From an uncultured Prevotella sp. (lineage in GTDB: Bacteria > Bacteroidota > Bacteroidia > Bacteroidales > Bacteroidaceae): 44,222 nucleotides of DNA. The stretch lies in contig CAKQPF010000029.1 in assembly GCA_934256705.1 (NCBI GenBank), forward strand, positions 1-44,222, in the 5' to 3' direction. A model generated the notes under the pieces. The model searched no databases and was not told the origin of the DNA. It saw only the letters and a program-made list of their open reading frames with translations. The position numbers and the translations under genes are program-made. Positions within the stretch are counted from its first letter, which is position 1; each line of letters begins with the position of its first letter. Shown here piece after piece: positions 1-7,513 of this stretch.

Positions 1-75
1 TAGAGTGGTCGATTACAGCGGTCTTGAAAACCGCCGTGCTGAGAGGCACCGGGGGTTCGAATCCCTCTCTCTCCG
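1..75 (+). tRNA. tRNA-Ser(UGA), 5' end cut by the window edge
   Basis: The anticodon region reads CTTGAAA within the stem pair GCGGT/ACCGC, giving a UGA serine anticodon. A long variable arm follows, then a T-arm with the TTCGAAT loop (56-62). The 3' acceptor strand TCTCTCC at 68-74 is followed by the G discriminator expected for tRNA-Ser. CCA is not encoded. The 5' acceptor strand and part of the D-arm lie outside the window, so this is the 3' part of a complete gene. Confidence 0.95.
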
Positions 76-79
76 CTGA

Positions 80-114
80 GTCCTGCAAATCGTAAGGTTT
101 GCAGGACTTTTTTT
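80..114 (+). terminator. Intrinsic terminator of tRNA-Ser
   Basis: GTCCTGCAAA (80-89) and TTTGCAGGAC (98-107) form a perfect 10-bp stem with an 8-nt loop, followed directly by a run of T residues (108-114). It lies five bases after the tRNA, so it should end the tRNA transcript. Confidence 0.9.
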
Positions 115-383
115 CTTTGTATGCTTTGCATTTTGTCTTGCGGGGCAAGTCCGAATGGAGTTGTTGTTTGCTTGTCTCGTTGTTTCTTTTTGTTTATTTC
201 ACAGCTATTATTTTGGCAATGAAGTTCTTCGTAGAGCGTATTGACAAACACTATTCTCCACGGCTGCGGTCAAGGATGATTACATTGAAGACCTTGGTCT
301 TCTGGATTTCATTCTTTACTTCCATTTTCTTTTATTTTTATATTGTTAGTCAAATGAACGCATTGTCTGAAGAAAGGGACTGA
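99..383 (+). CDS. Possible small membrane protein (uncertain)
   Basis: This open frame holds two clear hydrophobic segments, roughly residues 21-41 and 63-84 when read from its first possible start. It ends with a charged tail. The first start codon is a TTG inside the tRNA terminator, which is implausible, so any real start is further in. The only later in-frame ATG before the second segment is near 219 and would leave a 54-residue, single-span protein. The frame lies on the strand opposite the phosphatase cluster and has no recognisable family. The membrane-like composition argues mildly for a real gene, and the start position argues against it. Confidence 0.3.
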   Translation: MQDFFSLYALHFVLRGKSEWSCCLLVSLFLFVYFTAIILAMKFFVERIDKHYSPRLRSRMITLKTLVFWISFFTSIFFYFYIVSQMNALSEERD

Positions 384-405
384 AGATTTTGTTAACCCGC
401 AATCT

Positions 406-888
406 TTACACCTTGTGAGTCGGTGGATTATCCCTCCACTGTTCAATTATCCGCTTGCACCCTTCCACTATATGCGAGGCCACACTCTGATACACGGCAT
501 CAGTCTGATAGTTCGGATCCATAACGGCGGTATCTGTGCCAAATGCCAGTTTGTCGAACATGACAATCCTGTCCCAATTCGCATAGTCAAGCACACGAGA
601 AATGGCATTACGGTGTTCCGCATCAAAGATAACAATGCAGTCTGCCTCCTGCAACTTCTCACGAGTAATAGGTGTGGTCATGCCTATCAGGTCATAGCCC
701 AACTCTCTGGAAATTCGTACCATAGTCGCATCACGAGGATTCTCGCCCCAGTCCAGTGTGCCACGAGAGAACACTTCGATATTATTCATCCCCACTTGTT
801 CAAGCATCGATTTAAGTACACACTCGGCAAATGGACTTCTACAGGCATTGCCTGTGCAGACAAAGCAAATGGTATATTTCTGTTCCAT
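406..888 (-). CDS. Low-molecular-weight protein-tyrosine phosphatase
   Basis: The 160-residue product has the full LMW-PTP signature. The P-loop CTGNACRS lies close to the N terminus, with nucleophile Cys11 and Arg17, and the general-acid motif DPNY lies in the C-terminal third. The length matches the family (about 150-165). It should act in the cytoplasm, removing phosphate from tyrosine; in bacteria the partner is often a BY-kinase or another regulated protein. The ATG at 888 is chosen because the family begins directly with this beta strand; an open frame continues upstream but is unrelated in sequence. It is the last gene of a long minus-strand cluster, 22 bp after a second Cys-based phosphatase. 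Confidence 0.93.
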   Translation of the reverse strand: MEQKYTICFVCTGNACRSPFAECVLKSMLEQVGMNNIEVFSRGTLDWGENPRDATMVRISRELGYDLIGMTTPITREKLQEADCIVIFDAEHRNAISRVLDYANWDRIVMFDKLAFGTDTAVMDPNYQTDAVYQSVASHIVEGCKRIIEQWRDNPPTHKV

Positions 889-910
889 GATTAATCTTGT
901 TATGAGGTTA

Positions 911-1480
911 TTACTTTTTGTTGTTTCTCTTGCTTTGCTCGTTGATGACTTGCTTTCTTCGCTTGAAATCCTCGATGGGCATCGGTTCCTTGCCTTCTCT
1001 CTCCGTGAGCTTGTCATAGAAGGCATTAAGCACTCGCAATATCTTTGATGTGTCGTGTCCGCTTTCCCTAAGGTAGCCACGCAGAGTCGGCGGTTCAATA
1101 CCCTGGTCCGCACCATAGAACACCCAATAGGTGCTAAGGGCGATGTCTGTACGGTGCAGCCCCATAGCGCAGGCGATATAGAAACCGCCTCGGTCGATGT
1201 GCTCACAAAACTCAGAAAATAATGCCACCATACTCTCAACGACATCGGTACGGTTATCTATGGGGTAGTAGAAATACTCCATGCCGTACTCTTTGCAAAG
1301 ATTCATCATGCGCTGGTTAATGCCATCGTTGCGTAGGTCAATGATGGTATGAACTCCTGCCTCCTTGATGACAGGCCAGGCATAGCCTTGACTACGTGAA
1401 GACATGGTCTTTCCCCTTACACCTCCGTATGCAGGATGTATGTCGGGAATGTTTAGTGCAAGTATTCTGCTGATGTTCAT
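911..1480 (-). CDS. Dual-specificity / tyrosine phosphatase-like protein
   Basis: The 189-residue protein carries a Cys-x5-Arg phosphatase loop, CAMGLHRT, after the hydrophobic strand GGFYIA. An upstream strand-turn (HTIIDLRND) is also typical of DSP-type phosphatases. An Asp in the YPIDNRTD segment could be the general acid. The N-terminal residues resemble the entry segment of bacterial DSP-like proteins. The C-terminal 40 residues are Lys/Arg-rich and probably disordered. The substrate is unknown. It lies between a small Cys/His protein and an LMW-PTP in one transcription unit, so two Cys-phosphatases of different fold are co-encoded. The start is the ATG at 1480. Confidence 0.75.
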   Translation of the reverse strand: MNISRILALNIPDIHPAYGGVRGKTMSSRSQGYAWPVIKEAGVHTIIDLRNDGINQRMMNLCKEYGMEYFYYPIDNRTDVVESMVALFSEFCEHIDRGGFYIACAMGLHRTDIALSTYWVFYGADQGIEPPTLRGYLRESGHDTSKILRVLNAFYDKLTEREGKEPMPIEDFKRRKQVINEQSKRNNKK

Positions 1481-1506
1481 AGCATTCTCTGTTAGTTCCG
1501 TGTTTA

Positions 1507-1812
1507 TTATTCTACTCTCAAAGCTGGAATTTTATTCTCGCTATTTTTGCCTATATGCCATCCGTCACACCATGCGCATTTATAGACAGAGAAATGAACG
1601 CCATGTTTCTTTTCCATTGCTTCTGCAGCCTTTTCCGCAACATACTTTGATGGATATGCCACCTTAGGCTTACCACTTCTTCGAGAGATGTGGCTATATT
1701 GACTGAATATGCCAAAAGCATTGTGCGTGACAAAGATGTTTCGCCATGCGCCCTTTCTCGTCAATTGATTCCATATAGCCAGCATAATGTTTTTTGTATT
1801 CATAGTCCTCAT
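1507..1812 (-). CDS. Small Cys/His protein of unknown function
   Basis: The 101-residue basic protein ends in a CAWCDGWHIGK segment. This Cys-x2-Cys followed by Trp-His is often seen in short zinc-ribbon-like or nucleic-acid-associated proteins of phages and Bacteroidetes. No named family can be assigned. The first ATG is at 1812 and a second at 1803 gives MNTKN; either could be used. It begins five bases after the stop of the preceding gene (1818), so it is probably translated from the same mRNA. Confidence 0.6.
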   Translation of the reverse strand: MRTMNTKNIMLAIWNQLTRKGAWRNIFVTHNAFGIFSQYSHISRRSGKPKVAYPSKYVAEKAAEAMEKKHGVHFSVYKCAWCDGWHIGKNSENKIPALRVE

Positions 1813-1817
1813 TTTGG

Positions 1818-2366
1818 TTACACATAATAAAACCTCTCGTAGTTGAACCGTGACAAGTCACTTTGTGTGGAGTCCAACGCCTTCAAACGTTCTGGTATCT
1901 CATGCAGTGGTGTACCGTTGTCCAGAAGCCTTCTGAGTTGTGTAAACATGAGACGGTTTGTCTTGTCCATGCTATCCTTATCAGTAACCACACCATACTC
2001 TTCTGCTTCACTCATTTCGGATATAATCATGCCGGAGAACAAGCCTTGTAGCCCTTCCTTCTTGGCAAACTCCACAGCATGACACCAAATACCGATGATG
2101 CCTCCACAATGTTTGCGAAGATAATAGGCTTGCGGATGACCTACGATAATACCGTCAAAGCCTTCCTCTCCATCGTTAATACGGAAGTACAAGCCTTTGT
2201 CGGAGCCATGGCCAAGCAGCATGATACGCTCGTTTGGAGCCGTATGGCGTAGCATATGTCCCATCTCCTTTTTGGAGCAATCGGATTCTATCAACCGTGC
2301 TCCCAGCCCTTCATAGAGGATTGAGAGCATTTCGGTCGTTATGTCTTTTGGATGTATCACTAACAT
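1818..2366 (-). CDS. Possible caspase-like (HG/C dyad) protein, unknown function
   Basis: The 182-residue protein is not a family I can name with confidence. It has a hydrophobic strand followed by GHGSDKGLYF, with His-Gly at about residues 53-54. A second hydrophobic strand ends in IGIWCHAVEFA, with Cys at about 95. A strand-His-Gly then strand-Cys order is the catalytic layout of clan CD peptidases (caspases, CHAT, gingipain). The protein is short for a complete peptidase with known partners, and no other clan CD landmark is obvious. It lies directly downstream of the RelA/SpoT homologue (17-bp gap) in the same operon. The peptidase call is an inference; the gene itself looks real. Confidence 0.7.
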   Translation of the reverse strand: MLVIHPKDITTEMLSILYEGLGARLIESDCSKKEMGHMLRHTAPNERIMLLGHGSDKGLYFRINDGEEGFDGIIVGHPQAYYLRKHCGGIIGIWCHAVEFAKKEGLQGLFSGMIISEMSEAEEYGVVTDKDSMDKTNRLMFTQLRRLLDNGTPLHEIPERLKALDSTQSDLSRFNYERFYYV

Positions 2367-2383
2367 AGTCTTTTTCCTTTTAT

Positions 2384-4297
2384 CTAACTTGTGGGTGGTT
2401 CTATATCCACTCTCGCCACCTCATCCACATTCTTAATCCTACGGATGCTGTCAATGACTTGCTGTAGTTCATTTGACGAATGTATTTCAAAATCGACAGT
2501 GGTTTCCACAATGCGGTCCCGTGTTTCCGTATGGAGCTTCGAAATGGAGAGGTTCTGTTGTTCTGTAATGCAAGCAACCACATCGCTGAGCAGATGATGG
2601 CGGTCGATGCCACGGATGCAGATACGGACGGGGAACAGGAACTGTTCGTTATCCTTGAAGTCAACAGCCACAATGGTATCGCCCTGCTTGGATGCCTGAC
2701 GGATAGCGGTGAGGCAGTTGCGCTTGTGGAGCGTAATCTGTCCCTCGGTATTCTTGAAACCGATGACTTCGTCTCCCGGCAACGGATGGCAGCAGGTGCA
2801 GCGCTTGTACTCCATCTTGGGACGGTCCGCAAAGAAACTGCCCAAACTGCGCTTTGCCTTATAGGTCAGCACATGGTTCTGCCAATCTGCTTCGGGCACG
2901 ACATCTTCGGAAGTGCCTATCTCTACACAATCGCCACGATGGAGCACTGTCTTTACGGACGACAGTTTACCGTTGATACGTGCATAGGCAGCATGAAGTC
3001 CCACTTCGGTATGAATCTCGAATGCAAAGTCAAGTGCCGTGGCATATTTGGGCAGCACGATGCACTTGCCCTTGGGCGTGAAGGCCATGATGTTGTCATA
3101 ATAGAACGATGCTGTAACTCCATCCATGTAGTCCATATCGTTGGTGTGGTAGGCCATATCCTTGAGCACCGCCCTGAACTTTTCCAACCATGCCTTCAGG
3201 TTTTCCTCAGTACGCTCTGCCGTACAGCCAAGGCGGTTGTTGCGTATCATGCGTTCAGATGATATATGCACTTCCTCCCATTGTCCCTTTGGATTGAGAA
3301 ACTTCACGTGGAAACTCTGGTAGCCGTTCTCCTTCGGTGCATTGATGTAGTTGACCACGGAACAAGGACGCTCCTTGAAGCAATCAGACAGCACGGCATA
3401 GATGTGGAGACTCAGTTTCTTCTCCTCCTGCAAGCCGTCAGCCTTGTATATGATACGCAGGTAGTGCTTGCTGTCCACATGCTCGAAGTCGCATCCTCTT
3501 GACTGCATCTTGCGCCAGATACTGTATGGCGAGCGCATACGGAGTTCGATACGTGCTTCAATGCCGTTGGCTTCAAGTGTCTCCTTCGTCTTGGCGATAA
3601 AGGCATCCACATCAGGCTTCTCAGACTGCTGAAGCTCTGTCAGTTGCTTATCGATTTGTTCATATTCACGAGGGCAACGGTAGCGGAACGACAGGTTTTC
3701 AAGTTCTGTCTTCACGTTGTACAAACCAAGGCGATTGGCAAGAGGCGCATAGAAATAATCGGTTTCAGATGCAATCTTCATCTGCTTGTCAGGACGCATG
3801 CTGCTGAGCGTGCGCATATTATGAAGTCTGTCTGCCAGTTTCACCAGGATGGCACGCACATCAAACTGCACGGACGAGAGTATCTGACGGAAATTGTCCA
3901 CCTGCTTGGACTGGTCGTACTGGACTCTTTTCTGCTTGGTCACGACACCAACCAGGAAAGCCACATCATCCCCGAAACGTTCACGTATGTCATCAATCGT
4001 GTAAGGGCAATCTTCCACGACATCGTGCAGGAATGCAGCAATGACAGGGTTTGCTCCAAGTTCCAGTTCTTCTGCGACGGTTCGTGCTACAGCAACTGGA
4101 TGACTGATATATGGTTCACCCGACTTGCGCAGTTGGTCTTTGTGGGCAAAGGCGGCAAAGGCGTATGCATCATGCAGCAAGTGCATCTGATTCTCGTCCA
4201 CTCGCCGAGCCATCAATTTGAAGATAGTGTTGACATCGACCTGTATCTTCTTTTCATAATTCTCGTTCATAGTCTCTTTATTTTTGTTGTTCATCAT
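2384..4297 (-). CDS. rsh: RelA/SpoT homologue with intact HD hydrolase and altered synthetase domain
   Basis: This 637-residue long RSH should act on (p)ppGpp. The HD hydrolase domain (about 25-200) keeps SHP, the HDVVED motif (His91-Asp92, Glu95-Asp96) and LADRLHNMRT. The synthetase domain keeps YSIWRKM (258-264) and GYQSFH. However, alignment to E. coli RelA puts Ser276 where the catalytic Asp275 normally lies, and the EIQIRT motif reads EVHISS. TGS (about 403-462), a Cys cluster (CTCC at 500-503, Cys528) and ACT (about 555-637) follow. Hydrolysis without synthesis is therefore the likely activity. Its start overlaps the preceding membrane-protein gene by 20 bp, which suggests translational coupling. 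ATG codons at 4297 and 4294 are both possible starts. Confidence 0.93.
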   Translation of the reverse strand: MMNNKNKETMNENYEKKIQVDVNTIFKLMARRVDENQMHLLHDAYAFAAFAHKDQLRKSGEPYISHPVAVARTVAEELELGANPVIAAFLHDVVEDCPYTIDDIRERFGDDVAFLVGVVTKQKRVQYDQSKQVDNFRQILSSVQFDVRAILVKLADRLHNMRTLSSMRPDKQMKIASETDYFYAPLANRLGLYNVKTELENLSFRYRCPREYEQIDKQLTELQQSEKPDVDAFIAKTKETLEANGIEARIELRMRSPYSIWRKMQSRGCDFEHVDSKHYLRIIYKADGLQEEKKLSLHIYAVLSDCFKERPCSVVNYINAPKENGYQSFHVKFLNPKGQWEEVHISSERMIRNNRLGCTAERTEENLKAWLEKFRAVLKDMAYHTNDMDYMDGVTASFYYDNIMAFTPKGKCIVLPKYATALDFAFEIHTEVGLHAAYARINGKLSSVKTVLHRGDCVEIGTSEDVVPEADWQNHVLTYKAKRSLGSFFADRPKMEYKRCTCCHPLPGDEVIGFKNTEGQITLHKRNCLTAIRQASKQGDTIVAVDFKDNEQFLFPVRICIRGIDRHHLLSDVVACITEQQNLSISKLHTETRDRIVETTVDFEIHSSNELQQVIDSIRRIKNVDEVARVDIEPPTS

Positions 4298-5792
4298 AAG
4301 AGAGTGGATGAGTTGTTGGTATTATATCAGTTTTCTTCAGAAAACGCGAGATTTTCTGCACAAGCATTTCTGCCTCCTTTGGCTTGGGCTTGTTTTCTCT
4401 CGCAAGTGTCACCTGAATGTTATAGACAGCGGAATCATTTGTGGTCGCACTGTGTGCATAGCTAAGTGATTTCAGCATACACCATTCTAATCTGACCAAG
4501 GAGTCACAGACTGTAGTTCCTGGAGTATATGAGACGGAATCTGTTGGTATAAACGCTTCCTTGTCATCGTAGTCGTAAATGACAGATTCGTTTTTCAAAG
4601 CCTTGATATGGGTGCGTACTTGGCTGCTCTTTGCTTCTATCAGTCTTACTTCCAGTCTTTCATCAGATTGATAGTCGTACTCCGACAGGTGTTCTTCCAC
4701 TATATGACAGATGCTGTCCTGTAATTGATGACTTATATGATTGTCAATACGATACTTGTTATTGCAGATGTCATAGAGGGTGTAATATCCGTTCTTACGC
4801 AGTTCCAACTCGCCAAACCAATGTGTTGGCGTATGATAGACGATGGACTCATATTCTGGCTTCACCAACAGACCGTATCTGCTACGCAGTCCGATCTTCC
4901 CGGTTTCCTTGTCCTCTATGCCGAAAATGCCTGGATAGGAGTCAAGGGAATAATATCCTGTTCTGCCCACATCGAAGCAGGTATATTGGTTGTTGCCTAT
5001 GGCCAAGCATGGCAATACCATGCCCATATAGACGGTTGAGATAATGGACATCTGCAGTTTCTTCTTTTCCTGGTAGAAGGAACTGCATACATAGGTCACC
5101 ATGCTAAGACTGATGCCAAGCATGGTCATACGCAACAGTCCGGCATGGGTTTGGGCAAAGAAGAATATCAGCATGGATATCACCAACACCGATACTTTTC
5201 CTTTCTCCAATCCATAATATCTTTTAAGCAGATGGAAACTCAGTGTCGGAGCCACGACACAGGCGAACAGACATAGCCTCGCATCCATTGCGAGACCAGC
5301 ATACAATGTGCCTATTGTTATCAACAGTAGGGAACAGAATGTCCTCGCAACTGTATCCGTCCAGAGCAGTTTGCCAAATGCGTCTTTCCATGTCAAGGTG
5401 TCTGCCAGACAACCCTTACGGAAGATATTGAAGAGGAAGACCACCAAAGGAACTATCCACAACCATGTAGCCACAGCCAAAGCAATTCCTACACACCACC
5501 ATCGGTCAAAGTCAAGGTTCAACAATGGAAATACTTTGGAAACGAGCCCACTAAGTTTTACGTCAAGTCCCACACTGACAGCAAAGGCTGTCAATCCCAC
5601 GAACAGCAGTCCTGGAATCCATGACTTCCTTTCCCTATGGTAAAGCGTGAACGAGAGCAGCAGACGCGACATTATAAGTAACATTACAATCCATGTTGCA
5701 GGAGTACTGACCCATGCCATTCTGCTTCCCAATGCGGCTATAGTCCACAATGAACAGATAGCCAAATCAATTCCTAATAGTGTCTTTCTCAT
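4278..5792 (-). CDS. Multi-span membrane protein with a soluble WG-repeat-like C-terminal region
   Basis: The 504-residue protein starts with about eight to nine hydrophobic spans (roughly residues 5-270). A soluble part follows. It begins with a segment, IGLRSRYGLLVKPEYESI, which resembles a WG (KWG) repeat, and ends in a mixed alpha/beta region of unknown type. It probably sits in the inner membrane as a sensor or scaffold. It lies between the PP2C phosphatase (12-bp gap) and the RelA/SpoT homologue (20-bp overlap), so it is very likely made together with them. No named family is recognised for the whole protein. Confidence 0.8.
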   Translation of the reverse strand: MRKTLLGIDLAICSLWTIAALGSRMAWVSTPATWIVMLLIMSRLLLSFTLYHRERKSWIPGLLFVGLTAFAVSVGLDVKLSGLVSKVFPLLNLDFDRWWCVGIALAVATWLWIVPLVVFLFNIFRKGCLADTLTWKDAFGKLLWTDTVARTFCSLLLITIGTLYAGLAMDARLCLFACVVAPTLSFHLLKRYYGLEKGKVSVLVISMLIFFFAQTHAGLLRMTMLGISLSMVTYVCSSFYQEKKKLQMSIISTVYMGMVLPCLAIGNNQYTCFDVGRTGYYSLDSYPGIFGIEDKETGKIGLRSRYGLLVKPEYESIVYHTPTHWFGELELRKNGYYTLYDICNNKYRIDNHISHQLQDSICHIVEEHLSEYDYQSDERLEVRLIEAKSSQVRTHIKALKNESVIYDYDDKEAFIPTDSVSYTPGTTVCDSLVRLEWCMLKSLSYAHSATTNDSAVYNIQVTLARENKPKPKEAEMLVQKISRFLKKTDIIPTTHPLSYDEQQK

Positions 5793-5804
5793 TTTGTCGT
5801 TCTT

Positions 5805-6488
5805 TTATTCTATTTCAATCATTATTGCCGTATAGTTGTCATACCCCTGCTTATGACATATAGTGTCAAACGCATCGAGTATATCTTCCAATGGCTTGTC
5901 ATCCATCATCCTTGCTTGCAGGATGTCGGGTGACATACTTTTGTACAAACCATCAGAACAGAGTAAGAGCCTGTCTCCTTTCTGAATGGTGAACTGCCTG
6001 ATGTCGGGAACAGCGACTTCCGGACGGTAGCTGAAGAAACAGCGTGACACCACTTCCCATCCGAAGTCGATGCGCACATGGTCTTCGGTCTGGTAAAGCA
6101 ATCCCTCACCTTGTCTTTGCAGATAGCAACGGCTGTCGCCCACATGGGCTATTGTTGCCTTGTCACCTTCAATGCTGGCCATGACCATCGTTGAGCCCAT
6201 CTCTGCATGGCTGAGGTCGTGGGACTTTTGGTTGATGGCATTACAGGCCTTCTTGCAAGCCATAACGACTTTTGTCTCACAGTCTGGAGTGTCTGTATTA
6301 TCCTGCCAATATCTTGAAATGGCATCGCAGATAGCCCTGCTTGCCACCTCACCAAAGGAATGACCGCCCATGCCGTCACACACTATGCCCATGAAGCGAT
6401 TGTGCTCTGGTATTTCCAGAACGTTAAAGCAATCTTCGTTATTGCTTCGTCGACCAGTCTTGCTGATTGATGCATATTTTGTTTTCAT
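5805..6488 (-). CDS. PP2C-family serine/threonine phosphatase
   Basis: The 227-residue protein has the PP2C metal-binding motifs in order: RSNNEDCF, VCDGMGGHSFGE, AHVGDSRCYL, LLLCSDGLY and a C-terminal DNYTAIMIE. These supply the acidic residues for two Mn/Mg ions, so the enzyme should be active. Length and layout match stand-alone bacterial PP2C enzymes such as PrpC/Stp, which reverse Hanks-type kinase phosphorylation. No Ser/Thr kinase gene is visible in this window. It is followed after 12 bp by the membrane-protein gene. A 127-bp gap (6489-6615) without a recognisable gene precedes it. Confidence 0.93.
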   Translation of the reverse strand: MKTKYASISKTGRRSNNEDCFNVLEIPEHNRFMGIVCDGMGGHSFGEVASRAICDAISRYWQDNTDTPDCETKVVMACKKACNAINQKSHDLSHAEMGSTMVMASIEGDKATIAHVGDSRCYLQRQGEGLLYQTEDHVRIDFGWEVVSRCFFSYRPEVAVPDIRQFTIQKGDRLLLCSDGLYKSMSPDILQARMMDDKPLEDILDAFDTICHKQGYDNYTAIMIEIE

Positions 6489-6615
6489 TATCTTTTGTCT
6501 TTATGTTTATATCGTTTATGAGAGAAAAGTAACCTAACTGTGCTCATTTCATTCTCTCTACATGGTAGTACACTTCTTCGTGATATACTGAAACCTTCAT
6601 AGGCAGACTGCTTCA

Positions 6616-7014
6616 TTATTCAAAGGCAAAGACGGAAATGCTACGTCTGCTCTTTAATGTATTGCTCTGACTGATGCCCCATTTGATTTCTATGTTTTCG
6701 TTGGCAAAGGTGGTCAAGCAATCACTTACTCCTTCCATTTCTTCCATCATCAATTCATCTCCTTCTTTGTAGGATATTGAAATTATGATGTTTGAAAGTT
6801 TGTTTGAACAATGTTTCTGAATCTCGGTCATTGCCTTTTCCGTGAGTTCTTTGACCGAGGTGTCGCCTTCATTTCTTACAGCCACCATAGGACGGTGGCT
6901 TTCAGCAAATTCCTTGAAGTCGTCCCAGTCAAGGTTTATAAGACCAGGGAGTAACGCAACATCATAGATATACGTCTTCGTGATTTGCCACTCTTTTGTT
7001 TCTACTTGTATCAT
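6616..7014 (-). CDS. Stand-alone FtsZ C-terminal-domain-like protein
   Basis: The 132-residue protein matches the second half of FtsZ but not its GTPase half. Residues 23-33 read PGLINLDWDDF, like PGLMNVDFADV at the start of the E. coli FtsZ C-terminal domain. The segment ending in VKELTEKAMTEI corresponds to the following helix. The last 60 residues (IIISISYKEGDEL, then GVSDCL, IEIKWGIS and RRSISVFAF) follow the order of VLVNITAGFDL, TVGNTI, VVIGTSLD and LRVTVVATG in FtsZ. There is no GGGTGTG nucleotide loop. Family membership is inferred from this by-eye alignment. It may bind FtsZ or the neighbouring 142-residue protein. Its start overlaps the upstream stop by 4 bp (ATGA type). Confidence 0.8.
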   Translation of the reverse strand: MIQVETKEWQITKTYIYDVALLPGLINLDWDDFKEFAESHRPMVAVRNEGDTSVKELTEKAMTEIQKHCSNKLSNIIISISYKEGDELMMEEMEGVSDCLTTFANENIEIKWGISQSNTLKSRRSISVFAFE

Positions 7015-7439
7015 GACTTTTTTTTGTTTTTCTGTTTTTCCAATACCCTTTCTTCACACATCGACAGGACCTCTTGTTTGAAGTCCTCTTCTGTAACCGA
7101 CTGCTGGAGTTCTTCTATTGTCTTGCAAGCATTGATGAATACGGAATGTTCGTGTACGACTCCATCTTTTCCTTTGAACTGTAGGGTTACGGCCATTGAA
7201 TATAGAGGTGGCTCTATATCCATTCGCATGACTGACACTCCCATCTTCTTGATGGATGTATGGTTAGATACGATATTCATTGTAGCATGCACCATCTTGT
7301 CAAATGGCAGCGTCTTGTCTAATTCTACAAGAAAAGTCTCATCATGCAATACCTGGGAAACGAATTTTGTATAGTCTTCCACATTCTTCAACAGACTATC
7401 TGTCATGCTGCTGCTTATTGTAATATCTTTGCTCATCAT
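7011..7439 (-). CDS. Hypothetical protein coupled to the FtsZ-like gene
   Basis: I do not recognise this 142-residue protein. It starts with two consecutive ATG codons (7439, 7436). It has a helical N-terminal half and a beta-strand pair near PLYSMAVTLQFKG. A strongly charged, lysine-rich C-terminal tail is probably flexible. It has no signal peptide or membrane span, so it should be cytoplasmic. The stop overlaps the start of the FtsZ-like gene, and such tight coupling suggests the two proteins are made in fixed ratio and may form a complex. A 74-bp gap separates it from the sigma-like gene upstream. Confidence 0.75.
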   Translation of the reverse strand: MMSKDITISSSMTDSLLKNVEDYTKFVSQVLHDETFLVELDKTLPFDKMVHATMNIVSNHTSIKKMGVSVMRMDIEPPLYSMAVTLQFKGKDGVVHEHSVFINACKTIEELQQSVTEEDFKQEVLSMCEERVLEKQKNKKKS

Positions 7440-7513
7440 AATTGAATTGTTTTATTATAAAAGAGAGTTGAAGGTCTGATGCTCTATCACTATTTGCACC
7501 AAACTTTCTCCGG

